This document shows, in pieces, positions 25,912-34,288 of a stretch of 53,273 nt of DNA. A program made the translations under genes and the position numbers. Source of the DNA: Nitrospira sp. (lineage in GTDB: Bacteria; Nitrospirota; Nitrospiria; Nitrospirales; Nitrospiraceae); contig JAICWG010000010.1 of the NCBI GenBank assembly GCA_025934915.1, positions 1-53,273 of the forward strand. The letters are read 5' to 3'. The first letter of the stretch is position 1, and each line of letters starts with the position of its first letter. The notes under the pieces were generated by a model, which was not told the origin of the DNA, searched no databases, and was given only the letters and a program-made list of their open reading frames with translations.

Positions 25912-26927
25912 ACATCCTGATCGTTCGCCCGGACGGCATCGGCGACGTCCTGCTCTCTCTTCCCGTGGCGACTCAACTCAAGCGGCTTGTGCCAGGGGTC
26001 ACAGTCGGGTTTCTCACCAGTCCTGCCGTCGCGCACCTTCTCGATCACCATCCCGACGTGGACTATGTGCGAACGATTCGCTTCACGGACTCATTCAAGG
26101 AACTCCGTCTCGCCTTTTCACAGGGGATTGAGGCGGCGATTTTCCTGAAGCCGTTTCGTCGTCTTATGTGGGCCGCATGGGTGGCCGCGGTACCGATTCG
26201 AGTTGCAACGGGGTACCGTTGGTATAGTTTGTTGGCCAATCGCCATATCTATGAACATCGCAGCGAATTTTTGAAACATGAATCAGAGTACAACGTTGAA
26301 ATGTTGAAGGGCTTGGGGTTGCGTCCTCAGCCTATAAGCCCGCCGGGGCTCACCCTGACCGAAGCCGAACGGGCCGCGGGTGCATCCCAGTGGTCGGGAT
26401 TGCCGAGTCCTCGCGTCGTCATCCACCCGGGAGGCGTTTCTGCACGCCGCTGGCGGCTGGAGCATTACCGTGACCTGGTCGTGACATTGACGGACGGAGG
26501 GTATGGAGTCGTGCTTACAGGCAGCGATCAGGAACGAACCGAATTCAGAAAAGCTCTGCCGATGTCTACGGCACTCCCCCCAGGCGTAGTGAATCTTATG
26601 GGTATTCTCTCGCTGCGAGAGTTGATGTCGGTGATCGTCAATGCTCATGTCGTCGTCTCAGGAGCGACAGGACCCGCTCACCTGGCGGCAGCTCTGGGTA
26701 TTCCCACCGTCACCTTGTTTGACCCTCGGAGAAACAATTTGCCGGTGAGATGGAAACCGCTTGGGCAGGGAGCATTGCTGCGACCAGATGTTCCCACCTG
26801 CGAAAAATGTATCGGGGAGGTCTGTCCCTATTGGGATTGTCTTGATCGGTTCACGGTTGCAAAGGTCACGTCCGCCATCGCCAGGGTTTCAGAGGCCCCA
26901 TCAAGGCTTACCGTGCTTCATCTGTAA
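25902..26927 (+). CDS. Family 9 glycosyltransferase (heptosyltransferase-like)
   Basis: A third GT9 protein of 341 residues. Visible blocks are NILIVRPDGIGDVLLSLPVA (about 4-23), AIFLKPFRRLMWAAWVAAVP, the VVIHPGGVSARRWRLEHYRD phosphate-binding region and HVVVSGATGPAHLAAALGIP, where the usual NDTGPMH is changed to GATGPAH. The C-terminus is Cys-rich (CEKCIGEVCPYWDC), as in several GT9 enzymes. It probably extends the inner core; sugar unknown. An ATG at 25908 overlapping the previous stop (ATGA) is an alternative start. This is the last gene of the conserved core block; a 101-bp gap follows. Confidence 0.86.
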   Translation: MPMNILIVRPDGIGDVLLSLPVATQLKRLVPGVTVGFLTSPAVAHLLDHHPDVDYVRTIRFTDSFKELRLAFSQGIEAAIFLKPFRRLMWAAWVAAVPIRVATGYRWYSLLANRHIYEHRSEFLKHESEYNVEMLKGLGLRPQPISPPGLTLTEAERAAGASQWSGLPSPRVVIHPGGVSARRWRLEHYRDLVVTLTDGGYGVVLTGSDQERTEFRKALPMSTALPPGVVNLMGILSLRELMSVIVNAHVVVSGATGPAHLAAALGIPTVTLFDPRRNNLPVRWKPLGQGALLRPDVPTCEKCIGEVCPYWDCLDRFTVAKVTSAIARVSEAPSRLTVLHL

Positions 26928-26969
26928 GACGACTCACCGTTGGGTGGAGAGTTGTTCTGGTCATCACTC

Positions 26970-26998
26970 TTGACTCAGATACGCTTCTATGTTCATAT
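26970..26998 (+). promoter_or_regulatory. Weak candidate promoter before the regulator gene
   Basis: TTGACT (26970-26975), a 17-bp spacer and TCATAT (26993-26998) lie in the 101-bp gap before the ATG at 27029. The -35 box is good and the -10 box is poor (3 of 6), which would fit an activator-dependent promoter. Position at the boundary between core and variable blocks supports it. Confidence 0.35.
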
Positions 26999-27028
26999 CC
27001 TGAACGGCTGGGGTGGCGCTCTAACTAT

Positions 27029-27616
27029 ATGAATCTCCAAGGACAACGAGATCTTCTCCTTCTGACCGAGGTGGAGCGAGATGGTGCGGTTACTCAACGG
27101 TCTCTCGCTTCAAAGTTAGGGGTTGCTCTGGGTCTGACCAATCTCTATCTTAAACGGTTGGCACGGAAGGGCTATATCAAGATAACCACGATTCCCTCAC
27201 ACCGGGTTCGGTATTTACTGACTCCGCAAGGGTTTGCCGAGAAATCCAGGCTGACCTATCTCTATATGGAGTATTCCCTATCTCACTACCGTAATATGCG
27301 CGCGCGGTTACGAGAAGCGTTGTCCCACGCTGCCAAAAATGGAACGAAGCGAGTCGTCATATATGGAATCGGTGAACTGGCCGAAATGGCCTATCTGTCG
27401 CTCCGAGAAATGCATATGACCTTGATTGGATTTGTAGATGATAACCGGCAAGAGACGTTCTTGTCCTATCCGGTCTGGCCGCCGGAGGCGTTGAGCGAAT
27501 GGGAGTTCGATGCGGTGCTGCTCGCGGATATTGAACGAACGGTACGGCACCGCGAAATATTGGGGCAGTATCACGTTCCGGATGTGAAAATTCTAGCGCT
27601 GGGCCCGTCGGTCTAA
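27029..27616 (+). CDS. Winged-helix regulator fused to a Rossmann-like sugar-nucleotide-type domain
   Basis: A 195-residue protein with two parts. Residues about 1-75 form a winged helix-turn-helix of the MarR/ArsR sort: GAVTQRSLASKLGVALGLTN, then LKRLARKGYIKITTIPSHRV and YLLTPQGFAEKSRL. Residues about 105-195 start RVVIYGIGELAEMAYLSLRE and continue with LIGFVDDNRQETFLSYPVWP. This resembles the dinucleotide- or CoA-binding N-terminal domain of PglD/CapD-like proteins. It may be a transcription factor that senses a nucleotide sugar or cofactor. It precedes a NusG-like gene by 54 nt at the head of the variable glycan block, a place that suits a cluster regulator. The exact ligand is unknown. 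Confidence 0.78.
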   Translation: MNLQGQRDLLLLTEVERDGAVTQRSLASKLGVALGLTNLYLKRLARKGYIKITTIPSHRVRYLLTPQGFAEKSRLTYLYMEYSLSHYRNMRARLREALSHAAKNGTKRVVIYGIGELAEMAYLSLREMHMTLIGFVDDNRQETFLSYPVWPPEALSEWEFDAVLLADIERTVRHREILGQYHVPDVKILALGPSV

Positions 27617-27670
27617 GCGTTTGAAGAATAGTCGATTGTTTCCGTTCACTGTAAGTGAGAGGGCGAAGCT

Positions 27671-28177
27671 GTGTCAGAGACCGAGACGAACCATCTCCGC
27701 TGGTACGCACTTCGCACGAAATCTCGCCATGAAAAATTCGTGCGGGATCAGCTAAACAAACAGGGCATCGAGCCATTGTTGCCGACGGTGAAGCGGCTCA
27801 GTCAGTGGAAAGATCGCAAAAAGGAAATCGAAGTGCCGCTATTTTCTGGCTACTGTTTTGTGCGATTCGGGGAAGGGGGGAAGCTGCCGGTGCAGAAGGT
27901 CGTCGGAGTTCTCGAAGTTATCGGCAGCCAGCGACCGGAGCCCATTCCCGAGGAGGAAATCGAATCGCTGAAGACCTTGATGACCAGTGTTCTTCCCTAT
28001 GATCCGCATCCGTACCTACATGAAGGGATGAAGGTAGAAGTCGTTCGTGGTCCCTTGCAGGGAATTTATGGAATTCTCCTGCGGAAGGAAAAACGCCATC
28101 GACTCGTGATCGGTGTTCGTGTGATTCAGCAGGCGGCGGCGGTTGAAATCGATGTGAATGACGTCGTGCAGGCGTGA
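27671..28177 (+). CDS. NusG-like transcription antiterminator (RfaH/UpxY type)
   Basis: A 168-residue NusG paralogue. The NGN domain begins LRWYALRTKSRHEKFVRDQL (about 8-27) and has EVPLFSGYCFVRFGEG; a KOW domain follows (EGMKVEVVRGPLQGIYGILL, about 117-136). Specialised NusG paralogues such as RfaH, UpxY and LoaP let polymerase read through long polysaccharide operons. The position directly ahead of about 25 kb of co-directional glycan genes fits this role. The start is GTG 27671 with a weak GAGG upstream. No ops-like element is recognisable in the following gap. Confidence 0.88.
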   Translation: MSETETNHLRWYALRTKSRHEKFVRDQLNKQGIEPLLPTVKRLSQWKDRKKEIEVPLFSGYCFVRFGEGGKLPVQKVVGVLEVIGSQRPEPIPEEEIESLKTLMTSVLPYDPHPYLHEGMKVEVVRGPLQGIYGILLRKEKRHRLVIGVRVIQQAAAVEIDVNDVVQA

Positions 28178-28274
28178 GCCTCTAGTTTTGGTGAATACGT
28201 CTGAAGCGCTGCCGGTGCTCGGGGCTTGAAAACATAGCAGTCAATTCTCCACGGGATAAGGATAACCCATAGGA

Positions 28275-29376
28275 GTTCCACTACTCGATTTGAAAGCGCA
28301 TCACGAACCGCTGCACAAAGAAATCATGGCGGTCCTGGAACAGACGTTTCGAAGCCAAGCGTTTATTCTTGGTCCGGAAGTGGGGAAGTTAGAGGAACGG
28401 GTGCCGCCTATTCCCAGGCCAACTATGCGATCGGCGTTTCCTCAGGCACCAATGCCTTGCTGATCGCGTTGATGGCGCTCGGGATCGGACAGGGAGACGA
28501 AGTCATCACGACGCCCTACTCCTTCTTTGCAACAGCCGGGGCCATCGTTCGCGTCGGCGCCAAGCCCGTATTAGCCGATATCGATCCGCGCACCTTCAAT
28601 ATTGATCCGGCCACAATCGAACAGGTCGTCACACCAAGAACCAAAGCGATCATCCCCGTCCATCTCTACGGACAATCGGCGGAGATGGGCGCGATCATGG
28701 ACATCGCGCGTCGCTGAACCTGGCGGTGATTGAAGACGCGGCGCAGGCAATCGGGACCGAATACAAGGACGGCAAACGAGTCGGCAGTTCCGGCACCATC
28801 GGCTGCTTTTCGTTCTTCTCAAGTAAGAATCTCGGCTGTTTGAGAGACTGCGGGATGGTGGTGACCAACGATCCGGATCTCGCGGAACGGATGAAGGTCC
28901 TGCGGGTCCCTGGCGGGGGAAACTTCCGGCTCGATACGATGCAAGCCGCGGTGCTCAACGTGAAGCTGAATTATCTGGATCAGTGGACCAATCGGCGCCA
29001 GGAGAATGCCGACCGCTATGAGCGACTGTTTCGACAGAGCGGCCTTGTGCAGAAGGGGAACGTCCAACTGCCGGAGACCGTCTATCGATCATCCGGAGTG
29101 AAGCATTACCACATTTATAACCAGTTCGTGTTGAGAGCGGAGAAGCGGGATGCGCTCATGGCTTACCTCAAGCAGAAGGGGATCGGAACGGAGATTTACT
29201 ACCCGGTTCTCTTCCACCTCCAAGAATGTTTCCGATATCTGAATTGCAAGGAGGGAGGCTTCCCAGAGTCAGAACGGGCCGCCAATGAGACCATCGCCAT
29301 TCCGATCTATCCGGAACTCACTCAAGCACAGCAAGAAGAGGTGGTCGAGGCGATTGTGAGTTTCTATGGTAAGTAG
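28275..29376 (+). pseudogene. DegT/DnrJ/EryC1 aminotransferase, broken gene
   Basis: PLP-dependent sugar aminotransferase remnant in three frames. Frame one reads [20 protein letters not shown] and [10 protein letters not shown] (28275-28403), frame two [20 protein letters not shown] to [10 protein letters not shown] (to 28717), frame three [20 protein letters not shown] to the stop at 29376. The PLP lysine is kept in FFSSKNLG. Each junction (about 28405 and 28713) needs one extra base. In addition, about 12 residues between KVLRV and GGNFRLDTMQAAVL that the family normally has (HGSKPKYYH region) are missing in frame. No ATG, GTG or TTG precedes the first conserved residues; the nearest codon is ATA 28269. 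A real pseudogene is likely. Family members make amino sugars such as Fuc3N, Qui3N or GlcNAc3N. Confidence 0.85.
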
Positions 29377-29514
29377 CCGCATCAAATCTATGACTTCAGA
29401 TTCAGCAATGTCACGCCAGAATCAGAAGCAGTGACTGTTGAACGGTCCCAACTCTCGGCTCGAACGATGGATTGTGAAATCAAATTGCGATTCTAAGGCT
29501 GCATTCAATCGGGA

Positions 29515-30954
29515 ATGACCTTTTCTCAGACCTTCCTGCGCGACAGTGCAGTCTATGCTCTTCCCACGCTTGCCAGTCGCGGGGTTGGAGTTATTCTCTT
29601 CCCTCTCTATACGCGAGTGCTTTCAGCGGCGGAGTACGGCTCTCTGGATCTTCTCATGGTGTTTGCCACGTTCATCAACCTCACGATCGCGTTAGAGGTA
29701 TCGCAGGCGGTCGCTCGCTTTTACCCGATGGAACAGAACGCTGAGCGAAAGATAGCCTATGCATCCACGGCGTTTTGGTTCACGGTGTCCTGTTATACAT
29801 TGTTTTTGGCGGTTGTGCTGTCTTTCTCAACCGACCTCTCTTCGCTTGTCATGGGCAGGGCCGACCTGGAATCCGTATTTCAGGTCGGAATGGTCTATAT
29901 CTGGCTCAACGGGATCTTTTACCTCATTCAAAACCAGTTGCGGTCGGAATTGCGGAGCAAGAGCTACGCGACGGTTAGTCTCTTGGCGACTTGCGTTACT
30001 GCTGCAGGCGCCGTCGCCTTAGCCTATGGCCTTTCTTGGGGTCTTGCAGGGATTCTCTATGCCTCGGCCGGCGGCGCATTCGTCGGTTGCGGGGCCGGTC
30101 TGTGGTGCTTGCGGACATCATATCGGTTCCATTTTCGCGCGGGTCACCTCTTGGAAATGATCCGGTTCTCCGCGCCGTTGGTCCTGTCAGGAATCGCGGT
30201 GTTCGTGAGTCTGTATATTGATCGCCTCATGATCAACCATTTTCTGTCATTAGATGATGTGGGGGTATACGGGATTGGATTTCGTGTGGCAAGTGTGGCG
30301 AATGTCGTGATGCTGCCTATTCAGATCGCGTTGACGCCGTTGATCTATGCCCATTATCAAGAGGAGCAGACGCCGAAGCAACTCGCACTCCTGTTTCGCT
30401 GGTTTCTTGTACTGGCGTTACTGATGTTTCTGTCCTTGAGCCTCTTTGCCGACGAGATCATCCGTTTGTTTGCCACGCCCGCCTACTACTCGGCCGCGAC
30501 GGTGGTCGTCTATCTTGTGCCGGCCCTTCTTCTCTCCAATATGTATATTTTCGCGCCGGGAATCGCGCTTGCTGGAAAGACGCGCCTCGTTCTCTACATC
30601 AATCTTCTGGGCGCCGTGCTCCACGCTGTTCTGAATTGGTTGCTTGTCCCAGCGCTCGGCATTAGAGGCGCCAGCCTGGCAATGCTTCTTGGCTATGCCT
30701 GTGTCTTCGTCGCGTATATGGGCATGAGCCAGCGCTTGTATGTCGTGCCTCACAAGTGGCGAAGATTAGGAGTTTCCGTGATAGGCGTCGGCGTGCTGGC
30801 GTTTGGTTTTTCCGACGTCGGAAGCGTGGCCATGAGAACGGCGGCTCTTGTAGGCGCATGCTGCTTCTTCATTGTGACGGGCCTGGTGCAAAACTCAGAG
30901 CTGCGGCATGCCGGCAGTTTGTTTGCGCACCGATTTTTGCCGGCAAGGCAATAG
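29515..30954 (+). CDS. Polysaccharide flippase, Wzx-like (MOP superfamily)
   Basis: Integral membrane protein of 479 residues with about 12-14 hydrophobic segments, starting RDSAVYALPTLASRGVGVIL and PLYTRVLSAAEYGSLDLLMV. This is the N-terminal pattern of O-antigen/teichoic acid flippases. Further segments are PLVLSGIAVFVSLYIDRLMI and PALLLSNMYIFAPGIALAGK followed by VLNWLLVPALGIRGASLAML, typical of the family. It would move an undecaprenyl-PP-linked oligosaccharide across the inner membrane. It is followed 25 nt later by a methyltransferase gene. A 138-bp gap with no clear features precedes it. Confidence 0.9.
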   Translation: MTFSQTFLRDSAVYALPTLASRGVGVILFPLYTRVLSAAEYGSLDLLMVFATFINLTIALEVSQAVARFYPMEQNAERKIAYASTAFWFTVSCYTLFLAVVLSFSTDLSSLVMGRADLESVFQVGMVYIWLNGIFYLIQNQLRSELRSKSYATVSLLATCVTAAGAVALAYGLSWGLAGILYASAGGAFVGCGAGLWCLRTSYRFHFRAGHLLEMIRFSAPLVLSGIAVFVSLYIDRLMINHFLSLDDVGVYGIGFRVASVANVVMLPIQIALTPLIYAHYQEEQTPKQLALLFRWFLVLALLMFLSLSLFADEIIRLFATPAYYSAATVVVYLVPALLLSNMYIFAPGIALAGKTRLVLYINLLGAVLHAVLNWLLVPALGIRGASLAMLLGYACVFVAYMGMSQRLYVVPHKWRRLGVSVIGVGVLAFGFSDVGSVAMRTAALVGACCFFIVTGLVQNSELRHAGSLFAHRFLPARQ

Positions 30955-30979
30955 ATCCCAAGGGCCATGTTCCTTACCG

Positions 30980-31842
30980 ATGGCTTACGATAATTCCTCT
31001 TACTGGCGAGGTCTGCATGAGACTCATCCCGGATCTCTCAAGGCGGTCGGCCATCCATGGCTGTCTGAGACGCTGAACACACTGAAATATGAGAGCGAGG
31101 TCGATACGTTAAGGGCCTTCCTCGACGCTCATCGCGGATTGCTTACGAACGAAATGCAACCCAGGGTGGCGGACATAGGAGCCGGAACGGGATTCTGGAC
31201 GGAATTGCTGGAACGCTGGTTCGAGAATCAGGGGAGATCGCCTCTCTTTACCCTGGTCGATATTTCGAGAGGGCCCTTTCACTCATCAAAGAACGCCATC
31301 CTACCGTCGAAACCATCTGCACAGACCTCACGACGGTCGATCCGTCCTTTTTGAAGGAGAGGTTCGGACTGGTCCTCAGTTGCTACTGCTTGCATCATCT
31401 GCCTCGGATCATGGATTTTCTGAATGGGCTCCGCTTTGCCGCTCGCTCCGTGGCGCCAAACGGAATGCTGCTGATTATGGATCCGATTTTGAATCACCCA
31501 CATTCTCCGTTCCACAGCCTCACCTTCTCGGACTACCAGGGAAATGGAATGCCGCGCTCCCTTCACGTGATGGACGATATTTTAGAAAGCGAAGGATTTG
31601 TCCGCATTGCCTTTACACCGGCGGTGTCGTTCGTGCTCAACGGCAGCATCGATGCGCGCTCGCGACTCGGCTTGACGGCGATGAGCGCATTGTGGAGCGT
31701 GCTACAGAAAGTGTATCGTTCCGACCGGGCTACGCAAGCGCTGAGCGACAGCATCAGATTGGCCGATCGACTCCTCAAGCGGCACGCCCTGGCATACAGT
31801 TCAAGTCTCGTGGCATACCGAAAGCAGTTGCTGAAAGATTGA
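30980..31842 (+). CDS. SAM-dependent methyltransferase, frame break near 31268
   Basis: The first frame (ATG 30980) reads MAYDNSSYWRGLHETHPGSL and carries SAM motif I as VADIGAGTGFWTELLERWF, then TLVDIS. The frame then shifts. The downstream frame reads RALSLIKERHPTVETICTDL and TTVDPSFLKERFGLVLSCYC, with HHLPRIMDFLNGLRFAARSV and the rest to the stop at 31842. One missing base at 31266-31270 (in TCGAGAGGG) explains the break. The intact product would be about 287 residues, a class I methyltransferase for a glycan acceptor. The stop shares an A with the next ATG, so the ancestral operon spacing is kept. Sequencing error is plausible. Confidence 0.8.
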
Positions 31843-33020
31843 TGATTCGCCGGGTCATGCTGATTCCTTCTTGGTATCCCGGTTCAGCTGATCCCGTAAA
31901 CGGCATCTTTGTCGAAGATCAGGCCGAAGTTCTGGCAGAGCGCTTTGAGGTGCTGGTATTCGTGCAGCGTATCTATGGGTGGCGGCAAGTCGCACAAGGT
32001 CGCCTTCCTTCTCGTGCCGGATTCGCCATGCGCAGAGGCATCCGTCTCTATGAACAAAGTATTGTTCTCCCTCCACGACTTCCGTATCGTGCCGTGGCGG
32101 CGTATTTGCTCAGGCGGGCAAGAGCGGCCATGCAGACCATACTCCACGAGTGGGGATCACCGGATATCATTCATCCCCATGTGGTCTTACCGGGCGGATG
32201 GGTCGGAACGCGGCTCGGTCGCCTCCTTAACGTTCCGGTGGTATTAACGGAACATACGGGACCGTTCTCTGCTCACCTGACATCCTCCTCGCGACGCGCA
32301 CTGGTCCGGGAAACCCTACGGGCAAGCAACCGGGTGATCGCGGTAAGCCCCTCGCTCTCGGATCAGATCAATGCGGTGGACCCATTGCTTAAGATCGAAG
32401 TCCTCGGCAATGTCATACCGACTCGATTCTTCTTCCCGGTCGAGGGCGACACTTCAGAAAAGGGAACACCGTTACGGCTGTTCTCGGCTTCTTTGCTTAC
32501 CAAGGGGAAAGGCTATGAATATTTGCTGCGGGCGGCTCGAATGCTGCTGGACGCCGGCTTTCACCGGTTTCAACTTGTCATCGGTGGAGATGGTCCAGAC
32601 AGGCCTCGCCTGGACGCGATGATTACCGAACTCAACCTCCGAGAAAACTGCTCCATGGTAGGGATGCTCACGCGGGATGAGCTTCGCGATCGGATGCGCC
32701 GGAGTGACCTATTCGTGTTTCCCAGTCTGGCCGAAACCTTCGGCATGGTGATCGGTGAAGCCATGGCTTGCGGAAAGCCCGTGCTCGCGACTCATTGTGG
32801 TGGGGCCGACTTTCAAGTCACTCCAAAGACAGGGTTACTGGTGAAGCCTGGGAGTGCGGAAGCGTTGGCCGAGGGGGTCAGGCATTTTGCTGAAAAACGG
32901 TCGGAGTATTCAGCAGCTGGAATACATGCCGCAGTGGCCGAGCGGTTCGGGGAAACGGCATTCCTGGATGCAGTCACGTGTATCTATCACGATGTGGCAG
33001 TGAGAAAGGTTTGTGCATGA
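31842..33020 (+). CDS. Family 4 glycosyltransferase
   Basis: GT-B fold transferase of 392 residues. The N-terminal half has VMLIPSWYPGSADPVNGIFV (about 5-24), IIHPHVVLPGGWVGTRLGRL and VVLTEHTGPFSAHL. The C-terminal donor domain has LRLFSASLLTKGKGYEYLLR, LVIGGDGPDRPRL, and the EX7E motif in ETFGMVIGEAMACGKPVLAT. It transfers a sugar from an NDP- or GDP-donor in the cytoplasm; donor and acceptor cannot be fixed. ATG 31842 overlaps the previous stop (TGATG) and is preferred over a long upstream open extension that shadows the methyltransferase gene. Confidence 0.9.
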   Translation: MIRRVMLIPSWYPGSADPVNGIFVEDQAEVLAERFEVLVFVQRIYGWRQVAQGRLPSRAGFAMRRGIRLYEQSIVLPPRLPYRAVAAYLLRRARAAMQTILHEWGSPDIIHPHVVLPGGWVGTRLGRLLNVPVVLTEHTGPFSAHLTSSSRRALVRETLRASNRVIAVSPSLSDQINAVDPLLKIEVLGNVIPTRFFFPVEGDTSEKGTPLRLFSASLLTKGKGYEYLLRAARMLLDAGFHRFQLVIGGDGPDRPRLDAMITELNLRENCSMVGMLTRDELRDRMRRSDLFVFPSLAETFGMVIGEAMACGKPVLATHCGGADFQVTPKTGLLVKPGSAEALAEGVRHFAEKRSEYSAAGIHAAVAERFGETAFLDAVTCIYHDVAVRKVCA

Positions 33021-33152
33021 AGGGGGAAATGTGCTGGCTTGAGAATGGTTTCGCTTCTAGGGTAGGAGTTAACGAAGCCAGGATTCGACCTATGTCCGAG
33101 CGCTTCTTGATGAACACATCGTCCAACCAGTTGGATAAGTCTTATCGTACGT

Positions 33153-34286
33153 ATGGCGACAATTCTCGTTCTCTCATTCACCGATCTGAAACGAGATCCA
33201 CGTGTCCGCCGGCAGATTGAGGCCCTTCGGACGCATCATGCGGTGATTGCGGCAGGAACCGGCGATCCTGAAATCCCCGATGTGCGGTTCCTTGGCTGTA
33301 AGCGTAACGCGCGGACATTCACCGCAAAATGTTTAGAAGGCGTCGAACTGCTCTTGCATCGATATGAATCCCATTACTGGAAAAGGGGACATGTCCAGGA
33401 GCTCCGCCACGAGATCAAAGGACTAGCGTTCGACGCGGCGATTGCGAATGATTTAGAGGCCTTGCCCCTCGCTTTGAAGATGGCTCAAGGCAGTTCGGTC
33501 ATCTTGGACGCGCACGAATATTTCCCACTTGAATTCGAAGACCGATGGTTGTGGCGGTGGTTTTTTGCTTCTTACACTCATGACATGTGTCGACGTTATA
33601 TGCCGAAGGCTGCGAGAGTCACCACCGTATGTCAAGGAATTGCCAATCGCTACGCAAAAGAGTTCGGAGTACGAACAGAGGTCATTACCAATACCCCACA
33701 CTTCCATGATTTACCCATACGTCCAACAGACGGGTCTGTGATTCGGCTGATCCACCATGGCGCCGCGATGGTCTCACGACGAATAGAACTGATGATCGAA
33801 CTCATGGGATTTCTTGATGAGCGGTTCTCCCTTGATCTGATCCTGATGCCGGGCAAGTTGGACTACATTGAACGGATGAGATGTCTGGCACGGGGTAAGC
33901 CGAAAATACGATTCCTCGAACCGGTGCCTATGGATCAGCTTGTTATCCTTTCCGCACAATACGATATCGGCCTGTTTCTCTTACCTCCTACAAACTTCAA
34001 TTATGAGATGGCCCTCCCGAACAAATTCTTTGAGTTTATTCAAGCTCGGCTTGCCGTTGCGATCGGACCATCCCCGGAGATGGCCCAAATCGTGCGCGAG
34101 TTTGGATGTGGCGTCGTGGCTGACGACTTTGAACCAGCCTCCCTCGCGCGAGTGCTGAATCAACTTACAGCTGTCGATATTGATCGGATGAAAGCCGGTT
34201 CCGAACGGGCAGCGAAGGTTCATACTGCTGAACGCAACGCCGAGAAGTTACGTGAAGTCGTGGCCGGCGTACTCGGGGAGCTGTAG
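33153..34286 (+). CDS. Glycosyltransferase, GT-B fold (family 4-like)
   Basis: Protein of 377 residues beginning ILVLSFTDLKRDPRVRRQIE, the DPRVxRQ pattern common in EPS glycosyltransferases. It also has VILDAHEYFPLEFEDRWLWR and ARVTTVCQGIANRYAKEFGV, and a donor domain with IRLIHHGAAMVSRRIELMIE and FNYEMALPNKFFEFIQARLA. The pattern (LPNKFFEF, AVAIGPSPEMAQIV) is seen in GT4-like enzymes lacking the strict EX7E motif. Sugar specificity is unknown. The 132-bp gap upstream holds a short palindrome (GATAAG-T-CTTATC near 33134) and no obvious promoter; no clear Shine-Dalgarno precedes the ATG. Asparagine synthetase follows 2 nt later. Confidence 0.82.
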   Translation: MATILVLSFTDLKRDPRVRRQIEALRTHHAVIAAGTGDPEIPDVRFLGCKRNARTFTAKCLEGVELLLHRYESHYWKRGHVQELRHEIKGLAFDAAIANDLEALPLALKMAQGSSVILDAHEYFPLEFEDRWLWRWFFASYTHDMCRRYMPKAARVTTVCQGIANRYAKEFGVRTEVITNTPHFHDLPIRPTDGSVIRLIHHGAAMVSRRIELMIELMGFLDERFSLDLILMPGKLDYIERMRCLARGKPKIRFLEPVPMDQLVILSAQYDIGLFLLPPTNFNYEMALPNKFFEFIQARLAVAIGPSPEMAQIVREFGCGVVADDFEPASLARVLNQLTAVDIDRMKAGSERAAKVHTAERNAEKLREVVAGVLGEL

Positions 34287-34288
34287 CC

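Noticed and set aside
31380..31841. N-terminal extension of the glycosyltransferase that starts at 31842
   Set aside because: The extension overlaps the methyltransferase gene in another frame, and MIRRVMLIPSWYPGS is the normal family start.
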